DNA of 64,000 nt, from the NCBI GenBank assembly GCA_018266775.1, contig JAFDZS010000010.1, positions 34,082-98,081 of the forward strand, written 5' to 3'. This document shows, one piece after another, positions 1-9,048 of this stretch. Within the stretch, counting starts at the first letter, position 1, and each line of letters starts with the position of its first letter. The notes under the pieces were generated by a model. It did no database searches. It had not been told where the DNA came from and saw only the letters and a program-made list of their open reading frames with translations. A program made the translations under genes and the position numbers. The stretch is from Bacteroidota bacterium. Its GTDB lineage: Bacteria > Bacteroidota > Bacteroidia > Chitinophagales > Chitinophagaceae.

Positions 1-834
1 ATCCATCCCTCCAAACGTAGCTTTTACCAAATCGTTGAAGCTGCGGGCGGTTCCGGTACCAAGGTTATAAAGCCCACAGACCACAGACGATTGACCACTG
101 TAGCCTGCCGTATGTGGTACATTCTCCATCAACCAGTAACATACTGCCACGACATCTTTCACATAAACAAAATCCCGTAGTTGTTCGCCGTCTTCAAACC
201 CCTCTTTATGCGACCGGAATAATTTTACTTTACCATTTTGCTTTACCTGGTTGAAGGAGTGAAAGATGACGCTGGCCATTCTTGCTTTATGATATTCATT
301 GGGCCCGTATACATTGAAGAATTTTAAACCAGCCCAAAATGGTGGGCATTCTTTTTGATGCAGTACCCATTTATCAAATTCATTTTTACTTACACCATAA
401 GGATTCAGGGGTTGCAATTGTTCCACTACATCATGACTGTCATCGTATCCATATTCACCCTCACCATAAGTAGCTGCAGAAGATGCATACACCAAAGGGA
501 TTTTATTGATAGTGCAATATTGCCAGATGTTTTGTGAATACTCCACATTCAGTTTCTGGTGTACACTGTAATCAAATTCGGTAGTGTCTGTCCGGGCGCC
601 AAGGTGAAAAACAAAATCTACAACCGGCTTTTCCTTATGCAGCCAGTCGAATAAATTATCCCTTTCCACACGAACACTATAACTTTTATGCAGCAGGTTC
701 AATTCTTTATCATCATCATCAAATTCATCCACCAGGATCAGGTTGTCAAAACCTTTCTGGTTCAGGTAGCTTACCAGGCAACTGCCTATAAAACCATAAG
801 CGCCTGTAACTATTATCGAAGCATTTGTTTTCAT
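1..834 (-). CDS. hldD: ADP-L-glycero-D-manno-heptose 6-epimerase, 3' end cut by window
   Basis: Short-chain dehydrogenase-type epimerase that makes the ADP-L,D-heptose precursor of the lipopolysaccharide inner core in the cytoplasm. The 278 visible codons begin with a Rossmann nucleotide-binding loop (GAYGFIG, residues 11-17), carry the catalytic YGVSK motif (Y146, K150) after a YASSAATYG strand, and continue through a stretch (EYHKARMASVIFHSF, then RDFVYVKDV) that is characteristic of HldD/RfaD rather than generic sugar epimerases. Family proteins are about 320-330 residues, so roughly 45 C-terminal residues lie outside the window. It starts only 4 bp after the purL stop on the same strand, so it is probably co-transcribed with purL, an unexpected functional pairing. 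No promoter of its own is visible. Family assignment is secure; the HldD call over other epimerases is strong. Confidence 0.9.
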   Translation of the reverse strand, partial: MKTNASIIVTGAYGFIGSCLVSYLNQKGFDNLILVDEFDDDDKELNLLHKSYSVRVERDNLFDWLHKEKPVVDFVFHLGARTDTTEFDYSVHQKLNVEYSQNIWQYCTINKIPLVYASSAATYGEGEYGYDDSHDVVEQLQPLNPYGVSKNEFDKWVLHQKECPPFWAGLKFFNVYGPNEYHKARMASVIFHSFNQVKQNGKVKLFRSHKEGFEDGEQLRDFVYVKDVVAVCYWLMENVPHTAGYSGQSSVVCGLYNLGTGTARSFNDLVKATFGGMD

Positions 835-838
835 GGTA

Positions 839-3082
839 TTAAATTGATGATAATGCTGATTCGCTTTCATGTCCTGCTAAAAGGTTGCCAATAGCGTTAT
901 CGTATTTTTCTTTCCAGTTCAGAATATTTCCCCAGCTTTCCCCGTCAATGGTAATAGCGCCGCCGGTAACAGTTCCTAAATAAGTTACAGTTATTTCCAT
1001 TTTCTCCAGCAGCATATTAAAGTCGTCCCTGTTTTGCTTGCTTACAGTAACCACTACACGACTTTGTGCTTCGCCAAACCAGTACGCATCTTTTCTTATG
1101 TTATGATCCGTTGTGGTAACGTCAAAGCCTTTGTTGCGGTTAAAGCCACATTCCAGCAGGGTAATGAGTAATCCGCCTTCACTTATATCATGTGCGGAAC
1201 TGATAAGTTTTTTATCAATCATTTTTTTGATCTCGTGCTGTAATTCAAATTCTTCATCAAGGTCAAAGTGCGGCGCGGGTGAATATTCCACGCTGTGTAT
1301 TTTGTGCAGGTATTCAGATGCATTAATGTCGTTACGCTGTACACCCACTAAATAAATTTCATCATCATCTTCTTTAAAGTCAAGTGTCATCTTTGCATCG
1401 GCATTATCCAGTACACCCACCATGCCAATAGTAGGAGTGGGGTATACCGCACCTTCCGGCCCCTGGTTGTAGAAGCTAACATTGCCACCAGTTACCGGGG
1501 TATCAAATTTGCGGCAGGCTTCACCCATACCTTTAATAGATTGAACAAATTGATAATACACCTGTGGATCGTATGGGTTGCCAAAATTGAGGCAGTTGGT
1601 AATGCCCAATGGCTGTCCACCGCTGCACACAATATTTCTTGCAGCTTCAGCCACCGCGATCATTGCACCTTTGTAAGGGTCAGCAAATACATAACGGCTG
1701 TTGCAGTCTGTAGTCAAAGCCAGTGCTTTGTTGGTGGGTTTGGCAATAACCACGGCAGCATCACTTGGCGCATTAGTGCTGGAATTGCCTGCACCCACCA
1801 TACTGTCGTATTGCACATACACCCACTTTTTGCTGGCAATATTGGGAATCTGCACCAATTGTTCAGCAACTGATTTTAAATCCGAAGGCACCGCTATACT
1901 GTCAGGGTTAAACGCTTTTATTTGGTCAAAATATTTGGGTTCGCTGTAAGCCCTGTCGTTTTGCGGGGCGCCGCCACCCAATACGAGTTCGTGTGCAGGT
2001 ATTTCAGCTTCCAGTTCGCCGTGCATATAAAAACGCAGCATGCCATCAGTGGTTACTTCGCCAATTTCACTGCAGGGAAGATCCCATTTCTCAAATACAT
2101 CAATGACAGCCTGCTCTTTTCCTTTTTCAGCCACCAGCAACATTCTTTCCTGGCTTTCGCTCAGCAGCAGTTCCCAGGCTTTCATATCTTTTTGGCGGGT
2201 GGGCACTTTATCTAAATCTATACGCATACCGGCACCGCCTTTTGCACTCATTTCGCTGGTGCTGCAAATGATGCCAGCTGCGCCCATATCCTGCATGCCA
2301 ACTACTGCACCTGTCTTCATCACTTCCAGGCAGGCTTCTAATAATTTTTTTTCCTGAAAAGGATCCCCAACCTGTACAGCCGGTAAATCTTCTGCACTGT
2401 CTTCTGTAATATCGGCACTGGCAAAACTGGCACCGCCAATGCCATCTTTTCCTGTTGCGCTGCCTACAAAAAATACCGGGTTACCGGCAACGTTACCCGA
2501 AGTGGCAGAAATGGTTTCTCCATTTTTTAAAATACCCACACTCATGGCATTTACCAACGGGTTAGTGTGATAGCAATCCTCAAAATATACTTCACCACCA
2601 ACAGTGGGCACACCAAAACAATTACCGTAATGCCCGATGCCATGTACAACACCGGCGAGTAAATGCTGTGTTTTCGCTTCTTTTAAATTGCCAAAGCGTA
2701 AACTGTTTAATGAAGCGATGGGTCTTGCACCCATGGTAAAAATATCCCTGTTAATTCCACCAACACCGGTTGCTGCACCCTGGAAGGGTTCAATGGCTGA
2801 TGGGTGATTATGACTTTCAATTTTAAACACCACACCATATCCATCACCAATATCCATCAACCCGGCATTTTCTTCACCCGCTTTTACCAGCATCTTTTTC
2901 CCTTCACGGGGTAATGTTTTCAGCCATTTAATAGAATTTTTATAACTGCAATGTTCGCTCCACATGGCACTGAAGCAGCAGAGTTCATTAAAGTTGGGGG
3001 TGCGGCCCAGTTTCTGTTTGATGAGTTCAAATTCGTCTGCTGTTAGTCTTAGTTGTTCTGCAGTGGTTACTGTAATTTCCAT
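839..3082 (-). CDS. purL: Phosphoribosylformylglycinamidine synthase, PurL subunit
   Basis: Fourth step of purine synthesis: ATP-dependent conversion of FGAR to FGAM. The 747-residue protein is the small PurL form with tandem AIR-synthase N/C domains and no glutaminase domain, so PurQ and PurS should be encoded elsewhere. Visible motifs are WSEHCSYKNS (41-50), ESHNHPSAIEP (89-99) and QGAATGVGGINRD (101-113), which form the FGAR/ATP site. The frame stays open to an ATG at 3157, but the -7 promoter box on the minus strand at 3114-3121 lies downstream of that codon. The start at 3082 is therefore preferred, and it also matches the family's usual length. hldD follows after 4 bp. Confident. Confidence 0.96.
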   Translation of the reverse strand: MEITVTTAEQLRLTADEFELIKQKLGRTPNFNELCCFSAMWSEHCSYKNSIKWLKTLPREGKKMLVKAGEENAGLMDIGDGYGVVFKIESHNHPSAIEPFQGAATGVGGINRDIFTMGARPIASLNSLRFGNLKEAKTQHLLAGVVHGIGHYGNCFGVPTVGGEVYFEDCYHTNPLVNAMSVGILKNGETISATSGNVAGNPVFFVGSATGKDGIGGASFASADITEDSAEDLPAVQVGDPFQEKKLLEACLEVMKTGAVVGMQDMGAAGIICSTSEMSAKGGAGMRIDLDKVPTRQKDMKAWELLLSESQERMLLVAEKGKEQAVIDVFEKWDLPCSEIGEVTTDGMLRFYMHGELEAEIPAHELVLGGGAPQNDRAYSEPKYFDQIKAFNPDSIAVPSDLKSVAEQLVQIPNIASKKWVYVQYDSMVGAGNSSTNAPSDAAVVIAKPTNKALALTTDCNSRYVFADPYKGAMIAVAEAARNIVCSGGQPLGITNCLNFGNPYDPQVYYQFVQSIKGMGEACRKFDTPVTGGNVSFYNQGPEGAVYPTPTIGMVGVLDNADAKMTLDFKEDDDEIYLVGVQRNDINASEYLHKIHSVEYSPAPHFDLDEEFELQHEIKKMIDKKLISSAHDISEGGLLITLLECGFNRNKGFDVTTTDHNIRKDAYWFGEAQSRVVVTVSKQNRDDFNMLLEKMEITVTYLGTVTGGAITIDGESWGNILNWKEKYDNAIGNLLAGHESESALSSI

Positions 3083-3113
3083 AAATGTTGAAGAAGAGGA
3101 GTGTTTGAAAGTG

Positions 3114-3121
3114 CAAAGGTA
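3114..3121 (-). promoter_or_regulatory. -7 promoter box of purL-hldD
   Basis: The minus strand reads TACCTTTG, an exact match to the Bacteroidota housekeeping -7 consensus TAnnTTTG. It lies about 32 bp upstream of the chosen purL ATG at 3082. No clear TTG -33 element is seen at the expected spacing. It decides the purL start, because the alternative ATG at 3157 would be upstream of the transcript. Confidence 0.65.
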
Positions 3122-3189
3122 ATAGGATGCAGGTTTTTTATGATGAATGCGTAGCAAATATTTTAACTATCTTCCCACATTGAAAATTT

Positions 3190-4464
3190 ATGGTATTGGA
3201 ATGGATGCTTTTTATAGTTTACCTGGTGCTGTTAAGCTGGTGTATCACCAGGGTTGGGTTTGTTAAAAATGCAGGGCTGTCTCCTAAAGTTGTTATTATT
3301 CTTTTTTTAATAAAGATCATTGCCGGTTTGGCCATTGGTTGGTTATCGCTGCATGTGTATGGCAGCGGAAATGATTATTGGGATGTAAACCGCGACGGTT
3401 GGAGTGAGTACCAGTTATTGTGGAAAGATCCGCATGAGTACATGGTCAACCTGTTCCGTTCAGAATATCCAAAAGGCTATGGCGGACTGTTCGATTCCTT
3501 TCAATCTTTCTGGAACGACCTGAGAAATAACATCATCATCAAAATGATCTCACTGTTTGACTTTTTCAGCAGGGGAAATTATTATGTCAACAGCCTGTTC
3601 TTTAATTTTATCGGGTTCCTGGGGCATATTGCATTTTACCGCATTTTTATACAAATCTATCCGAAACAAAAAACAGCGGTTATCGTGGGTTGCTTTCTTC
3701 TGCCCTCTACAATGTATTTTGTGTCTGGTGTACAAAAGGACGGAATTGTTTTTACAACACTGGGTTTAATGTTGTATGCGGTATTTCAATCGTTGAAAAA
3801 AAAACGTTTCAGCCCCAAGCGCCTGCTGATCATCTTTACCGGTTGTGTTATTTTGTTTTTGATCAGGAGTTATGTATTGATAAACCTGTTACCTGCTTTG
3901 ATGCTCTGGATTATTATTGCAACATATCAACTCCCTGCCTGGCGCACTTTTATTGCAGGTTACCTGGTTTATTTTACCCTTTTCTTTGGCATCAGTTCCA
4001 TCATCCCGGCAGTGAATCCACCAGAAACAGTTACTAACAAGCAGGCAGCTTTTTTTACATTGCCCAAAGCAGCAACAGGCATTGCACTGGATACGCTTTA
4101 TCCAAATATTAAAAGTTTTGTACGCAATGCACCGCAGGCATTGAATCATCTTTTACTGCGCCCATATCCCGGGGAATTATCTGTAAAGAGCATGCTGCCC
4201 ATTAATATCGAATGGATCATTTATATATTGCTGGTGCTGGCATTTTTCTTTTTCCGAAGGCCATTAGTACAAAATGAACATGATCCATTTAATTTATTTG
4301 GAATGTTTTTTACGTTCACAATGTTTCTTTTTATTGGATATATCATGCCTAATCTGGGCTCAATTGTACGGTACAGAAGTGTTTACCTTATCTTCCTTTT
4401 AACACCTGTTTTATGCCGGATCAACTGGCAGAAATTACGCCGGAAAATTCAAATTAAAAAATAA
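3190..4464 (+). CDS. Polytopic membrane protein, unknown function
   Basis: A 424-residue protein with about ten hydrophobic segments spread over its whole length, separated by short loops. The first extracytoplasmic loop is long and rich in aromatic and charged residues (GNDYWDVNRDGWSEYQLL and following). The overall look, with an aromatic loop after the second helix and many helices, resembles membrane glycosyltransferase or O-antigen polymerase-like proteins of Bacteroidota, but I see no diagnostic catalytic motif, so this is only a suggestion. It is divergent from purL and upstream of glnN. A weak -7-like TATCTTCC lies about 25 bp before the start. The function is not recognised. Confidence 0.7.
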   Translation: MVLEWMLFIVYLVLLSWCITRVGFVKNAGLSPKVVIILFLIKIIAGLAIGWLSLHVYGSGNDYWDVNRDGWSEYQLLWKDPHEYMVNLFRSEYPKGYGGLFDSFQSFWNDLRNNIIIKMISLFDFFSRGNYYVNSLFFNFIGFLGHIAFYRIFIQIYPKQKTAVIVGCFLLPSTMYFVSGVQKDGIVFTTLGLMLYAVFQSLKKKRFSPKRLLIIFTGCVILFLIRSYVLINLLPALMLWIIIATYQLPAWRTFIAGYLVYFTLFFGISSIIPAVNPPETVTNKQAAFFTLPKAATGIALDTLYPNIKSFVRNAPQALNHLLLRPYPGELSVKSMLPINIEWIIYILLVLAFFFFRRPLVQNEHDPFNLFGMFFTFTMFLFIGYIMPNLGSIVRYRSVYLIFLLTPVLCRINWQKLRRKIQIKK

Positions 4465-4574
4465 ATACATATTCATATTTTTTCCACAAGTGCTTAAAAA
4501 TTTCAGAGTTTTGGGCAGAAAAAATTGTTTTGTAACGTTTTTTGACGTTTTTTTGTTGTTCAAAACATAAAAAT

Positions 4575-6770
4575 ATGCAATCGTTACGCTCTTACGCACT
4601 GGAAAACCTGACCAGCAATCCAGTAGAAGTTCAAGTATCTGGTTCCACAAAAATCACGGGAATTTTTAATGAAAATGTGTTTACATTAAAAGTTGCCCGC
4701 CAGTTTTTAAGTGATGAAGCCTATAAAAGTTTAGTAGCTTCTATTAAAAGTGGTAAAAAAATTGACCGTGCAATGGGCGGACAAATTGCCAATGGTTTAA
4801 AAGCATGGGCAGAAAGTAAAGGTGTTACGCACTATACACACTGGTTTCAACCACTCACAGGTTTATCAGCAGAAAAACACGATTCATTTTTTACTGTAAA
4901 AGGCGATGGTACACCTATCGAAGAATTTGAAGGCGGTGCGCTGATTCAGCAGGAGCCCGATGCATCTTCTTTCCCCAGTGGTGGCTTAAGGGCAACTTTT
5001 GAAGCCCGTGGTTATACTGCATGGGATCCTTCTTCACCCGCATTCATTATGGAAATTGGTTTGGGTAAAACATTATGCATCCCCACCATTTTCGTTTCAT
5101 ATACCGGCGAATCACTGGATGCTAAAACACCATTGCTGAAAGCATTAGTGGCTTTAGATAAAGCTGCTGTTGAAGTATGCCAGTACTTCGATAAAAACGT
5201 TACCAAAGTAACACCAACACTGGGTTGGGAACAGGAATACTTCCTGATTGATGCTGGTTTAGCCAATGCACGTCCCGATTTATTATTGACCGGCCGTACC
5301 GTATTTGGCCATGCTCCTGCAAAAGGCCAGCAGCTGGAAGACCATTATTTTGGTACCATACCTGAACGTGTATACGCATACATGAGAGATTTTGAAGAAG
5401 AATGTTACAAACTGGGTATTCCTTTACGTACACGTCATAATGAAGTGGCACCTGCACAGTTTGAATGTGCGCCCATTTATGAAGAAGTAAACATTGCGGT
5501 AGATCATAACCTGGTGTTGATGGATTTGATGACCAGGGTTTCCAAACGCCATAACCTGAAAGTATTACTGCACGAAAAGCCATTTGCCGGTATTAACGGT
5601 AGTGGTAAACACAACAACTGGAGTATGGCAACTGATACAGGTGTAAACCTGCTGGCTCCCGGTAAAACACCAAAGACCAACCTGATGTTCCTGACCTTTT
5701 TTGTTAATACCATCAAAGCGGTTCATGATTATTCAGATCTGTTAAGGGCTTCCATTGCCAGCGCAGGTAACGATCACCGCCTGGGTGCCAACGAAGCGCC
5801 TCCGGCCATCATTTCTGCTTTCATTGGTAAATACCTGACTACAGTGTTAGAACAGGTTGAAACAAGGGTAGGCGGTAAATTTGATGAACAGGATGAAGCG
5901 ATGCTGAAACTGGATATTCATAAAAGCATTCCTGAACTGATGCTGGATAATACCGACAGGAACAGGACTTCTCCATTTGCTTTTACCGGAAATAAATTTG
6001 AATTCCGTGCAGTAGGTTCTGCAGCCAACTGTGCTACCAATATGACCGTGTTAAACACTATTGTGGCAGAAACTTTGAAGAAATTTAAAGTGGATGTGGA
6101 TGCACTGATTGAAAAAGGGGATAAGAAAGAAGTGGCCATCATGCAGGTATTACAGAAATATGTTGTGGAAAGTAAAAGCGTATTGTTCGAAGGCGATGGT
6201 TATAGCGAAGCATGGGCCAATGAAGCAGCAAAACGCGGTTTGCCCAACGTAAAAACAACACCGCTGGCGCTGGATGCTTATGTTACTGATAAAGCTAAAC
6301 AGCTGTTTGAAAGCAATGACATTTATACGCACGCTGAACTGGAAGCAAGGCACGAGATCATGCTGGAAGATTATGTAAAGAAAGTACAGATTGAAGCCAG
6401 GATCATGGGTGAAATAGCCACCACTTATGTATTGCCTTCTGCAGTAAAATATCAAAACATACTGGTAGAGAATATCAGGGGATTGAAAGATGCCGGCCTG
6501 AAAGAAAGTGCCTATGCTAATCAGTTACAATTACTGGAAGCTATCAGCGAACACATTGGCGCTGTAAGCGAAAATGTAAAGAAAATGATTGAAGAAAGAA
6601 AAGTGGCCAATGACTTAAGCAGTTCAAGGGATAAGGCCATCGCTTATTGCGATAAGGTAAAAGGCCTTTATTTTGATGTGATCCGCTATCATGTAGACAA
6701 ACTGGAACTGATGGTGGATGATGCACACTGGCTGTTGCCAAAATACAGAGAAATGCTTTTCTTAAGATAA
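4575..6770 (+). CDS. glnN: Glutamine synthetase type III
   Basis: Makes glutamine from glutamate, ammonia and ATP in the cytoplasm. At 731 residues it matches the large type III enzyme that is typical of Bacteroidota, not the ~470-residue GlnA. Visible landmarks are the GSIII-specific N-terminal region (GGLRATFEARGYTAWDP), the ATP/glutamate core (LGWEQEYFLID, RTRHNEVAPAQFE, INGSGKHNNWSM, GNDHRLGANEAPPA) and the DNTDRNRTSPFAFTGNKFEFR segment that contacts the substrate. An in-frame ATG exists at 4542 but adds a low-complexity Cys/Lys leader, so 4575 is preferred. It is monocistronic: an intrinsic terminator follows 62 bp after the stop. Nitrogen control is expected, but no regulator site is visible. 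Confidence 0.96.
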   Translation: MQSLRSYALENLTSNPVEVQVSGSTKITGIFNENVFTLKVARQFLSDEAYKSLVASIKSGKKIDRAMGGQIANGLKAWAESKGVTHYTHWFQPLTGLSAEKHDSFFTVKGDGTPIEEFEGGALIQQEPDASSFPSGGLRATFEARGYTAWDPSSPAFIMEIGLGKTLCIPTIFVSYTGESLDAKTPLLKALVALDKAAVEVCQYFDKNVTKVTPTLGWEQEYFLIDAGLANARPDLLLTGRTVFGHAPAKGQQLEDHYFGTIPERVYAYMRDFEEECYKLGIPLRTRHNEVAPAQFECAPIYEEVNIAVDHNLVLMDLMTRVSKRHNLKVLLHEKPFAGINGSGKHNNWSMATDTGVNLLAPGKTPKTNLMFLTFFVNTIKAVHDYSDLLRASIASAGNDHRLGANEAPPAIISAFIGKYLTTVLEQVETRVGGKFDEQDEAMLKLDIHKSIPELMLDNTDRNRTSPFAFTGNKFEFRAVGSAANCATNMTVLNTIVAETLKKFKVDVDALIEKGDKKEVAIMQVLQKYVVESKSVLFEGDGYSEAWANEAAKRGLPNVKTTPLALDAYVTDKAKQLFESNDIYTHAELEARHEIMLEDYVKKVQIEARIMGEIATTYVLPSAVKYQNILVENIRGLKDAGLKESAYANQLQLLEAISEHIGAVSENVKKMIEERKVANDLSSSRDKAIAYCDKVKGLYFDVIRYHVDKLELMVDDAHWLLPKYREMLFLR

Positions 6771-6832
6771 GATCAGCGCAAGATGCTGGCAAGCAAATCT
6801 GTTCCACTTTCGGGTGGAGCGCAATCGTTGTT

Positions 6833-6857
6833 AACCCCGCCTTATGGCGGGGTTTTC
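6833..6857 (+). terminator. Intrinsic terminator after glnN
   Basis: Perfect 9-bp GC-rich stem, AACCCCGCC (6833-6841) with GGCGGGGTT (6846-6854), and a 4-nt loop, followed by a short T run. Located 62 bp after the glnN stop. Confidence 0.85.
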
Positions 6858-6959
6858 ATTTAAGCGGTTACACAACAATGATGATAAAGGAAATTATTTT
6901 GCCGTATATTAAACTTCAGGCAACTTTAACCATCCATAACAGCACTAATGATGAACGAC

Positions 6960-7367
6960 ATGAAAAAATGGTTGACACTTACGGCGTTGTTTTGTGCAAT
7001 TACCGTAATCAGTACCGCACAGATACAACGCAAACGCAATAATCCACCGGCGGATTCAGCAATAGCAGCACCAGCCGGCAGTAATGGAATGAACCGAAAA
7101 GATATGCTGCGTGAACTGAATCTGTCAAAAGCCCAAATGCAGCAACTGAAAGAATCAAGACAATCGTTAAAGGCTAAAAAAGAAGCAATAGATGCGGATG
7201 ATAAATTAAGTCCTGAAGAAAAACAACAACAGTTGAAAGGCTTGCGCAAAGAGCAGGCACAAACCATGATGCGCATTTTAACACCCGAACAAAGGCAGAA
7301 ACTGATGCAGTTGCGCCAGCAAAATAAAGCAGGCAAACCAATGGATGAAATGGATAACCAGCAATAA
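6960..7367 (+). CDS. Secreted Spy/LTXXQ-like protein, hypothetical
   Basis: A 135-residue protein with an N-terminal signal peptide (MKKWLTLTALFCAITVISTAQ) followed by a highly charged, Gln/Lys-rich helical domain. The pattern MLRELNLSKAQMQQLKESRQSLKAKKEAIDADDKLSPEEKQQQLKGL and later ILTPEQRQKL is the spaced LS/LT-x-x-Q helix style seen in small periplasmic proteins such as Spy and CpxP. The segment is quoted here only to show its helix pattern in parts: MLRELNLSKAQ, then LSPEEKQQQ, then LTPEQRQKL. The resemblance is by architecture only, so a chaperone or stress role is an inference. In-frame ATGs at 6948 and 6951 would add four residues; 6960 gives the best signal peptide. It is bounded by terminators on both sides and so is monocistronic. 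Confidence 0.7.
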   Translation: MKKWLTLTALFCAITVISTAQIQRKRNNPPADSAIAAPAGSNGMNRKDMLRELNLSKAQMQQLKESRQSLKAKKEAIDADDKLSPEEKQQQLKGLRKEQAQTMMRILTPEQRQKLMQLRQQNKAGKPMDEMDNQQ

Positions 7368-7406
7368 AAATATTCCGTACAAATAGGTAGGTTGAGCAAA
7401 AAGAAG

Positions 7407-7438
7407 GCCGTTCTGATTCAGGGCGGCTATTCTTTTTT
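7407..7438 (+). terminator. Intrinsic terminator after the Spy-like gene
   Basis: Stem GCCGTTC (7407-7413) with GGGCGGC (7421-7427), including two G-U pairs, and a 7-nt loop, then a T-rich tract to 7438. The tract merges directly into the -7 box of the next gene. Confidence 0.65.
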
Positions 7439-7445
7439 ATTTTTG
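7438..7445 (+). promoter_or_regulatory. -7 promoter box giving a near-leaderless transcript
   Basis: TATTTTTG, an exact TAnnTTTG match whose last base is 4 bp before the ATG at 7450. Transcription would start at or next to the start codon, giving a leaderless or nearly leaderless mRNA. No -33 TTG is evident. Confidence 0.6.
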
Positions 7446-7449
7446 CCGG

Positions 7450-8529
7450 ATGGAATCTATTTACAGTTACGATCAGTTATACCGTTTTTGTATTTCAATT
7501 TTTAATGCTGTTGGATGCAGCAATGCAGATGCTGATACTGCTGCTAAAGCTTTATTGGCAGCAGATGTACGGGGCATCGACAGTCATGGTGTGGCACGCC
7601 TTAGTGGATACGTGCGTTTATGGGAAGTGAAAAGGGTAAACGCAACGCCTCAAATTAAAATAGTGCATGAAACACCTTCAACCGCAGTTATTGATGGTGA
7701 TGCCGGGCTCGGTTTGGTGGTAGCACCGTTTGCCATGCAGGTGGCCATTGAAAAAGCCAGGCAGGTGGGTACCGGTTGGGTGAGTGTAAAGAACAGTAAT
7801 CATTTTGGTATTGCCGGTTACCATGCAATGATGGCTTTGCAGCAGGATATGATCGGTATGGCCATGACCAATGCCAGTGCGTTAGTGGCGCCAACTTTTT
7901 CGGTAGAACGGATGCTGGGTACCAATCCTATTGCAGTGGCTGTACCGGCTGGTATACAACCGCCTTTTGTTGCAGACTTTGCCACCACTACAGCTGCCAA
8001 TGGGAAGCTGGAAATACTGCAACGAAAAAATGCTGACACACCTACCGGCTGGGTGCAGACGAAAATCGGCTCGCCAAGTATTGATGCCAACGAATTAAAG
8101 AAAGGCGGATCATTGTTGCCATTGGGTGGCGACAGGGAGCACAGCAGCCATAAAGGGTATGCTTTAGGCGCCATTGTAGATATTTTTTCGGCAGTATTAA
8201 GTGGTGCGAACTACGGCCCGTGGGTACCGCCATTTCCCGCTTATGTGCCTATGCCGGAAAACATGCCGGGCGAAGGCATCGGACATTTTTTTGGTGCAAT
8301 GCGTATTGATGCCTTCCGAACAGCCGATGAATTTAAACAGCACATGGATAACTGGATCCAGCGCTTCCGTAATGCAGCACCTGTTGATGGGGAAGAAAAA
8401 GTGTTGATACCCGGCGATCCTGAAAGAGAAATGGAGATTACGAGGATGAAGGAAGGTATTCCATTGGTGCAGTCAGTTGAAGACGATTTGAAAAAGTTGG
8501 GGGAACGGTTTGGGATTGAATTGACATAA
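7450..8529 (+). CDS. Ldh family (malate/L-lactate/ureidoglycolate-type) NAD(P)-dependent oxidoreductase
   Basis: A 359-residue member of the type-2 malate/L-lactate dehydrogenase family (YlbC/AllD/ComC-like), which uses NAD(P) without a Rossmann fold. Family hallmarks are ADVRGIDSHGVARLSGYV near residue 38 with the catalytic His, SNHFGIAGYHAM near residue 117, MTNASALVAPTF, LGTNPIAVAVPAG, and SSHKGYALGAIVDIFSAVLSGA near residue 235. The substrate cannot be read from sequence: malate, lactate, ureidoglycolate, sulfolactate and delta-1-piperideine-2-carboxylate reduction all occur in this family. The start at 7450 is fixed by the promoter box just 4 bp upstream. It stands alone; the next gene is convergent. 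Confidence 0.9.
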   Translation: MESIYSYDQLYRFCISIFNAVGCSNADADTAAKALLAADVRGIDSHGVARLSGYVRLWEVKRVNATPQIKIVHETPSTAVIDGDAGLGLVVAPFAMQVAIEKARQVGTGWVSVKNSNHFGIAGYHAMMALQQDMIGMAMTNASALVAPTFSVERMLGTNPIAVAVPAGIQPPFVADFATTTAANGKLEILQRKNADTPTGWVQTKIGSPSIDANELKKGGSLLPLGGDREHSSHKGYALGAIVDIFSAVLSGANYGPWVPPFPAYVPMPENMPGEGIGHFFGAMRIDAFRTADEFKQHMDNWIQRFRNAAPVDGEEKVLIPGDPEREMEITRMKEGIPLVQSVEDDLKKLGERFGIELT

Positions 8530-8549
8530 GAATAATATCAGCCATTTCA

Positions 8550-8900
8550 TTACTTCCTTAAAATCTTTTCCATTGCCTTACCCTTTGCCAGTTCATCTAT
8601 CAGTTTATCTAAATATCGTACTTTTTGCATTAATGGGTCTTCAATTTCTTCTACGCGGTAGCCACAAATTACACCGGTGATTTTAGAGACATTGGGATTC
8701 AGCTTTGGTGCCTTTGCAAAGAAGGTTTCGAAATCTACTCTTGTATCAATTTGTTTTTGAAGATAAGCCTTAGTGTAGCCAGTCAACCAGTAAATGATTT
8801 CATCCACTTCTTCTTTGGTGCGCCCTTTTTTTTCTGCCTTCTGAATATATAATGGATAAACACCGGCAAAGATCATTCGGTACACTCTTGTATTGTCCAT
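8550..8900 (-). CDS. DUF2200 family protein
   Basis: A 116-residue soluble protein that I recognise as the DUF2200 family from the conserved opening ([36 protein letters not shown] segment), the YWLTGY stretch and the [11 protein letters not shown] and [36 protein letters not shown] blocks. The reader should look for these shorter motifs: [34 protein letters not shown]. It has no signal peptide or membrane helix, is basic and rich in Lys, and has no known function. It is convergent with the Ldh-family gene, 20 bp from its stop. Length fits the family. Confidence 0.8.
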   Translation of the reverse strand: MDNTRVYRMIFAGVYPLYIQKAEKKGRTKEEVDEIIYWLTGYTKAYLQKQIDTRVDFETFFAKAPKLNPNVSKITGVICGYRVEEIEDPLMQKVRYLDKLIDELAKGKAMEKILRK

Positions 8901-9048
8901 AGTGTATTATAGTATTGCTTGATGAAAATAAGTAAGCTGCTCAACAGTAAATATTGTAAACAAAATGTAAAGCTATTTTTACTGAAGATAAACAAAAAGC
9001 CAATTGGATTATTTTTAAACTGACAGAAACGCAGATAATTAATGTGAG

